This document shows positions 13,693 to 14,585 of a stretch of 14,585 bases of DNA, piece by piece. This stretch comes from Ruminococcus sp. Its GTDB lineage: Bacteria > Bacillota > Clostridia > Oscillospirales > Ruminococcaceae. Location: contig JAILFF010000271.1 of NCBI GenBank assembly GCA_024697705.1, positions 1 to 14,585 on the forward strand, read 5' to 3'. The position numbers were made by a program, and so were the translations under genes. The notes beneath the pieces were generated by a model. That model was not told the origin of the DNA. It did no database searches and worked only from the letters and a program-made list of their open reading frames with translations. Each line of letters begins with the position of its first letter. The stretch's first letter is position 1.

Positions 13693-13730
13693 ACAGCTGT
13701 TTCTTCGCGGACAGCTGTATTTTTGTGTTT
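13693..13730 (+). terminator. Rho-independent terminator of the polyamine operon
   Basis: ACAGCTGT (13693-13700) and ACAGCTGT (13711-13718) form an 8-bp stem with a 10-base loop (TTCTTCGCGG), followed by ATTTTTGTGTTT. It lies 14 bp after the aguB stop. Confidence 0.85.
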
Positions 13731-13760
13731 AATATATTTGCATCGGTTCAAAAGCTTACC

Positions 13761-13789
13761 TTGAAAATGGCACACAGATGCGTTATAAT
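13761..13789 (+). promoter_or_regulatory. Sigma-A promoter before the GH2 pseudogene
   Basis: TTGAAA (13761-13766) and TATAAT (13784-13789) with a 17-bp spacer. A ribosome site ACGGAG and an ATG at 13826 follow. The control signals look intact although the gene behind them is broken. Confidence 0.7.
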
Positions 13790-13825
13790 TATTGATAATT
13801 ACTATTCTGAACGGAGTATAATATT

Positions 13826-14585
13826 ATGAGAGAAATGGAACTTCTTACTCACGGTTGAGAGTTTGTCAAAGCTGCATTGGGGAGCGATTACAAGGAGGTC
13901 GCTGACTGGCAGCCCTTAGATATTCCTCACGATTGGCTGTTATATGACGCGAATAATCTGTACGAGGATTCCACCGGTTGGTACAGCCGCACGATAACCG
14001 TTCCCGACGACGGCAGAAGAACTTCTGTGCGCTTTGATGGCGTTTATATGGACTGCCGTATTTTTGTAAATGTGGATTAGGCGGGCGAGTGGAAATACGG
14101 CTACACGACTTTCGAGCTTGACAAAACGGACTTTATTCACGCGGGGGATAATATGCTGACGGTTCGCGTCTATCATAAAGCGCCGAATTCCCGTTGGTAT
14201 TCCGGTGCGGGGATTTATAGGCGCGTGTGGCTGAACCGCTTCGAGCAGGCGCAAATTTAGCCCGACGGCGTGTATGTTTCGGCGGATATCGACGGTACGG
14301 TGACAATCAGCTTTCACAAGTACTCGTCCGCAACGGGTTCCGCTACGCAGTAGCAACGCAGACAATAAAAGTAGATAAACCCATTCCTTGGGATTTAGAC
14401 TCACCGCAGCTCTATTATTGCTTTGTTGGTCTTTCGCGTGAAATAGAAAACAATTATCATACTGATATTGTAGACTATCGTATGCCTTCTTTCGGTTTCC
14501 GCAAAATAGAGATCATGCCGGATAATGGCTTCTTTCTTAACGGCAGGCACGTTATGCTGCACGGCTGCTGTATGCACCACGATTT
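13826..14585 (+). pseudogene. Decayed GH2 glycosidase (beta-galactosidase-like), runs off window edge
   Basis: The conceptual translation is clearly the N-terminal sugar-binding and immunoglobulin-like part of a GH2 enzyme: PLDIPHDWLLYD, STGWYSRTITVPDDG, VRFDGVYMDCRIFVN, AGEWKYGYTTFELDKTD, NSRWYSGAGIYRRVWL, and later GFRKIEIMPDNGFFLNGRH and MLHGCCMHHD, the motif that precedes the catalytic barrel. The reading frame is broken by TGA at 13856-13858 (apparently a Trp codon), and TAG at 14078-14080, 14258-14260 and 14351-14353. Between about 14300 and 14362 the matching frame shifts, and a stretch normally present there seems shortened. The promoter and start remain. The reading frame between lesions is well preserved, so decay looks recent, or some lesions could be assembly errors. 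It would have hydrolysed beta-galactosides or related glycans. Independent of the polyamine operon, which ends in a terminator upstream. Confidence 0.9.

Noticed and set aside
14078..14353. TAG read as an amino acid (stop reassignment)
   Set aside because: None of the intact genes here ends in TAG, and the GH2 region has three in-frame TAGs, which made this worth considering. But the same region also has a TGA and a frameshift, and the intact genes contain no internal TAG, so decay is the simpler reading.
13940..14404. Minus-strand open frame opposite the GH2 pseudogene
   Set aside because: The plus strand is unmistakably GH2; the antisense frame has no start signals and no family resemblance.

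Overview
The window looks like a chromosomal segment of a low-to-medium GC Firmicute, most likely a gut Clostridia of the Ruminococcus/Oscillospiraceae type. The basis is strong AGGAGG-type ribosome sites, textbook sigma-A promoters, the polyamine gene set, and a plant-glycan style GH2 gene. The assignment comes from family resemblance and was not computed.

Left part (minus strand, 4903 down to 1): an operon with its own promoter encodes a four-helix membrane protein carrying cysteine-rich zinc ribbons and a GTPase domain, then a GrpE-like coiled-coil protein, then an Hsp70 without a lid domain, and finally an unidentified gene that runs off the left edge. A membrane GTPase wired to a private Hsp70/GrpE pair is the best candidate here for a poorly described system. 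The 5' part of the edge gene is built from an iterated inverted motif.

Middle (4804-5372): a divergent control region. The two outward-facing promoters share an identical 16-bp core. Between them lies a perfect 22-bp inverted repeat bounded by TTAA. The speA leader carries a CRISPR-repeat-like hairpin and a short arginine-containing upstream ORF.

Right part (plus strand, 5373-13678): a polyamine operon, speA - uma2 - speE - carboxyspermidine dehydrogenase - nspC - ywqG-like - aguA - aguB. Arginine is decarboxylated to agmatine, AguA and AguB turn it into putrescine, and the dehydrogenase/decarboxylase pair adds an aminopropyl group from aspartate semialdehyde to give spermidine. SpeE would be a second aminopropylation route, but no speD is present and SpeE has changes around its active site. 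The Uma2 nuclease-fold protein and the DUF1963 protein are unexplained passengers. A hairpin terminator follows aguB.

Far right (13761-14585): a promoter followed by a decayed GH2 glycosidase gene with four in-frame stops and a frameshift, running off the edge. Two intergenic elements made of iterated heptamers in inverted halves (2040-2140 and 6827-6918) sit between genes of the two operons.
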